NCBI GenBank assembly: GCA_959023295.1
Contig: CAUFBM010000001.1
Location: 62,001 to 126,000 of the forward strand
From: an uncultured Collinsella sp.
Lineage (GTDB): Bacteria; Actinomycetota; Coriobacteriia; Coriobacteriales; Coriobacteriaceae
DNA length: 64,000 bases
Reading direction: 5' to 3'
Part shown: piece after piece, positions 62,405 through 64,000 of the stretch
Numbering within the stretch: position 1 is the first letter of the stretch
Layout of the letters: each line of letters starts with the position of its first letter
Made by a program: the position numbers and the translations under genes
Notes under the pieces: generated by a model
Told to the model about the DNA's origin: nothing
What the model saw: the letters and a program-made list of their open reading frames with translations, nothing else
Databases searched by the model: none

Positions 62405-63742
62405 TTAGCGGTCGACCCTGGCCGACCACTCCCAGCAGCCCACCGGCTCGCCGTCGATGAGTACGTTGCCCCCGTCGAAGTCTTGATAACACAGGTCGTT
62501 GAATTGGTGGATCCACACGCCGTGGTTGAACGTCTTCTTGGGCGAGCCGTCGGCCTCGCGATAGCGCCCGGTCAGGTCCTCGACATGGCTAAAGTAGGTG
62601 AGGTGCACGTTGGCTCCGGCGTCACGTAGGCGCGCCGTGAGCGGCAGCACGGTCTGTTGCGGAGACACGAGTTCGTCGCCCTTGGAGTGCGTAAACCACA
62701 GCGGCGTCTTGGCGAGCGCGGCGACGTCCTCGTCCGTGGCGTTGTACCACGGGGCACAGCAGGGAAGGCCCGCGGCGAAGAAATCGGGGTAGTCGGCGCA
62801 CAGGCGCAGGGTCATAAAGCCGCCGTTGGAAAGGCCGGCGACCACGATGCGGTCGGTGTCGATGCGCTCGGCATGCTCGGCGACAAACTCGTCGATGAGC
62901 GCCTTGAGCACGGGGGAGTAGATGCTCTGGTTGGAGCGGCCGAGCTGCTCGACGCCGTTGTCCATCCAAAACGTTGGCGACTGCGGCACAAGTACCCAGG
63001 CAAAGCCGCCAAAGTAGCGCTGGATTTGCGCCTGGCTAATGGCTGTCACGCGGTTGCCGATATAGGCGCGCGTGGCGCCTTCGCCCTGCGTGGCACCCTT
63101 GCCTTCGCCGGCGCCGTGCAGGTACACCACGAGCGGGGCCTTTTGGGGCACGACCGTGGCCTCGGGCGCGAAGGGATTGAAGCAGGCCGAGTCCTCGGCT
63201 TTAAAGCTGGGCTCAAAGAAGCCGTACTCGAGCGCGATGCCGTCGACGGCGGTCTTTTGCACGGCATTGCTCCAACCCTTGAGCGCGGGGCAGATGTCGC
63301 CGCGACGGGTATCGAAGACCAGGCCGCAGGTGGGGTCGTCGCCGTCGTCGCCGGGAAGAGCCGCGAGCTGCGTGACGTGCAGCTGGTCATCGAGCATGCG
63401 CGAGCCCATGACGCCGCCTTCGATCTTTTTGGTCAGGCGCTGCTCGGCGACCTCGAGTGCCACATGGGTGCCCACGGCGAGCTTGCGGCCATTCTCGTCG
63501 CACGGATACGCGGCAAGAATGTCGATGTAACCCACGGAGGGTGCGGCATGGTCGGCACCGTGCTCCTTGCGCATCAGGATCTCGCCCGTGCGCTCGTGAC
63601 GCTCTACATATATATGGAAAGTGTTTGCATCGACATCGTTGGCGCGCACGGTACAGGGTAGGTCGAGAACGACCTTGCTGATCCAGGGGCCAAAGTCGCC
63701 CAGGGTGGTGACGGTTGCGTAAGTACACGATCTGAGTTCCAT
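62405..63742 (-). CDS. Alpha/beta-hydrolase esterase (PHB-depolymerase / CE1-like)
   Basis: A 445-residue hydrolase. Residues 1 to about 190 are a beta-rich N-terminal domain. The catalytic domain has the oxyanion segment VVYLHGAGEGKG, the nucleophile in VAGLSNGGFMT, Asp in SKGDELVS and His in TFNHGVWIH. This matches feruloyl/acetyl xylan-type or PHB-depolymerase-like esterases. No signal peptide is visible, so it probably acts inside the cell on imported material. GGGAGG precedes ATG 63742. Operator palindromes lie 50-150 bp upstream. Confidence 0.8.
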   Translation of the reverse strand: MELRSCTYATVTTLGDFGPWISKVVLDLPCTVRANDVDANTFHIYVERHERTGEILMRKEHGADHAAPSVGYIDILAAYPCDENGRKLAVGTHVALEVAEQRLTKKIEGGVMGSRMLDDQLHVTQLAALPGDDGDDPTCGLVFDTRRGDICPALKGWSNAVQKTAVDGIALEYGFFEPSFKAEDSACFNPFAPEATVVPQKAPLVVYLHGAGEGKGATQGEGATRAYIGNRVTAISQAQIQRYFGGFAWVLVPQSPTFWMDNGVEQLGRSNQSIYSPVLKALIDEFVAEHAERIDTDRIVVAGLSNGGFMTLRLCADYPDFFAAGLPCCAPWYNATDEDVAALAKTPLWFTHSKGDELVSPQQTVLPLTARLRDAGANVHLTYFSHVEDLTGRYREADGSPKKTFNHGVWIHQFNDLCYQDFDGGNVLIDGEPVGCWEWSARVDR

Positions 63743-63791
63743 GAGCTGCCTCCCTTGCGCCGCGCGTGCTAAACAATCGCGGCAATACAAT

Positions 63792-63805
63792 CTAAACATG
63801 TTTAG
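63792..63805. promoter_or_regulatory. Operator palindrome before the esterase gene
   Basis: CTAAACATGTTTAG, a perfect 14-bp palindrome about 50 bp upstream of the start codon. Confidence 0.6.
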
Positions 63806-63870
63806 TTTAATGCAGAGTTGTGGAACAAGCAGATGAACTCGGTAAACGGCATAATCGAACACGCATTGAA

Positions 63871-63892
63871 CTACTAAACATATGTTTAGTAG
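63871..63892. promoter_or_regulatory. 22-bp perfect operator palindrome
   Basis: CTACTAAACA then TATGTTTAGTAG, with the same CTAAACA/TGTTTAG half-sites as 63792-63805, 83 bp between centres. May serve the esterase gene and a divergent gene beyond the window; no coding start is visible up to 64000. Confidence 0.65.
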
Positions 63893-64000
63893 TTTCTATC
63901 TGGGGTTTTCTTGATGAGCTAACAGGCTATTGAGAGGCCACTCAAAGTAAAATCCCACGTAAATAGCCATATATCAATACATAGGCAAAGAGACGATTTA

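Overview
The window reads as a chromosomal segment of a high-GC, anaerobic, gut-type Coriobacteriia, most likely Collinsella or a close relative. This is an inference from gene content: an energy-converting Ech-type [NiFe] hydrogenase, PTS plus phospho-glycosidase sugar uptake, luxS, an NRAMP-related magnesium-type transporter like those known from Eggerthella, and DUF4428/SPFH zinc-ribbon proteins. It was not confirmed by any search. Gene density is high. I find 50 protein genes, no rRNA, no tRNA, no CRISPR array and no complete insertion sequence.

Layout. 1-2149 (minus): PTS operon (EIICB, a small membrane protein, a GH4 phospho-glucosidase cut by the window edge). 2150-3103: gene-free, with four 55-bp palindromes at an 80-bp period. 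3104-5979: an Old Yellow Enzyme-type flavo-iron-sulfur reductase and an orphan helix-turn-helix protein. 6236-11814: an ech hydrogenase operon in which the antiporter-like and NuoH-like membrane subunits are one polypeptide. 11815-12612: three MITE-like palindromes. 12613-17916: a two-component system divergent from an ABC-2 exporter. 18201-22905: a MacB/FtsX-type ABC system and a DUF362 ferredoxin-like protein. 23157-30094: alpha/beta hydrolase, hemolysin III, CorC/HlyC-type protein, a stand-alone cyanophycin-synthetase-N-like domain, YtxH and PRC-barrel proteins, and a polysaccharide-deacetylase-like protein lacking the usual metal ligands. 30221-33538: a structured leader, an MgtE-like CBS protein and an NRAMP-related transporter. 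33831-36047 (minus): OatA-like acyltransferase. 36234-38208: ribokinase and nucleoside hydrolase.

38306-42381 is a classical antitermination-controlled beta-glucoside locus (promoter, tandem RAT-like sites, terminator, bglG-type regulator, EIIBC, GH1). A LacI regulator (42564) precedes a sugar-isomerase / split transketolase / FGGY-kinase operon (43833-48553). Then come luxS, a DUF4867 protein and a second GH1. 51901-55900 holds a three-gene signalling unit: a membrane protein with a degenerate kinase-like end, a histidine kinase and a LuxR-type regulator. 56091-60388 (minus) is a lipoprotein / SPFH / zinc-ribbon / DUF4428 membrane module. The window ends with a DUF1593 protein and an esterase, with strong palindromic operators upstream of the esterase.

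Together the genes describe a fermenter that imports glucosides by PTS, salvages ribose from nucleosides, re-oxidises ferredoxin by evolving H2 with ion pumping, and senses its envelope through several two-component and ABC systems. The most unusual content lies between the genes. There are at least three families of palindromic repeats: the 55-bp TGTAACA/TGTTACA hairpins, the GGGGAC-core REP-like arms, and the 154-160 bp MITE-like units. There is also a candidate riboregulator ahead of the metal-transport pair.
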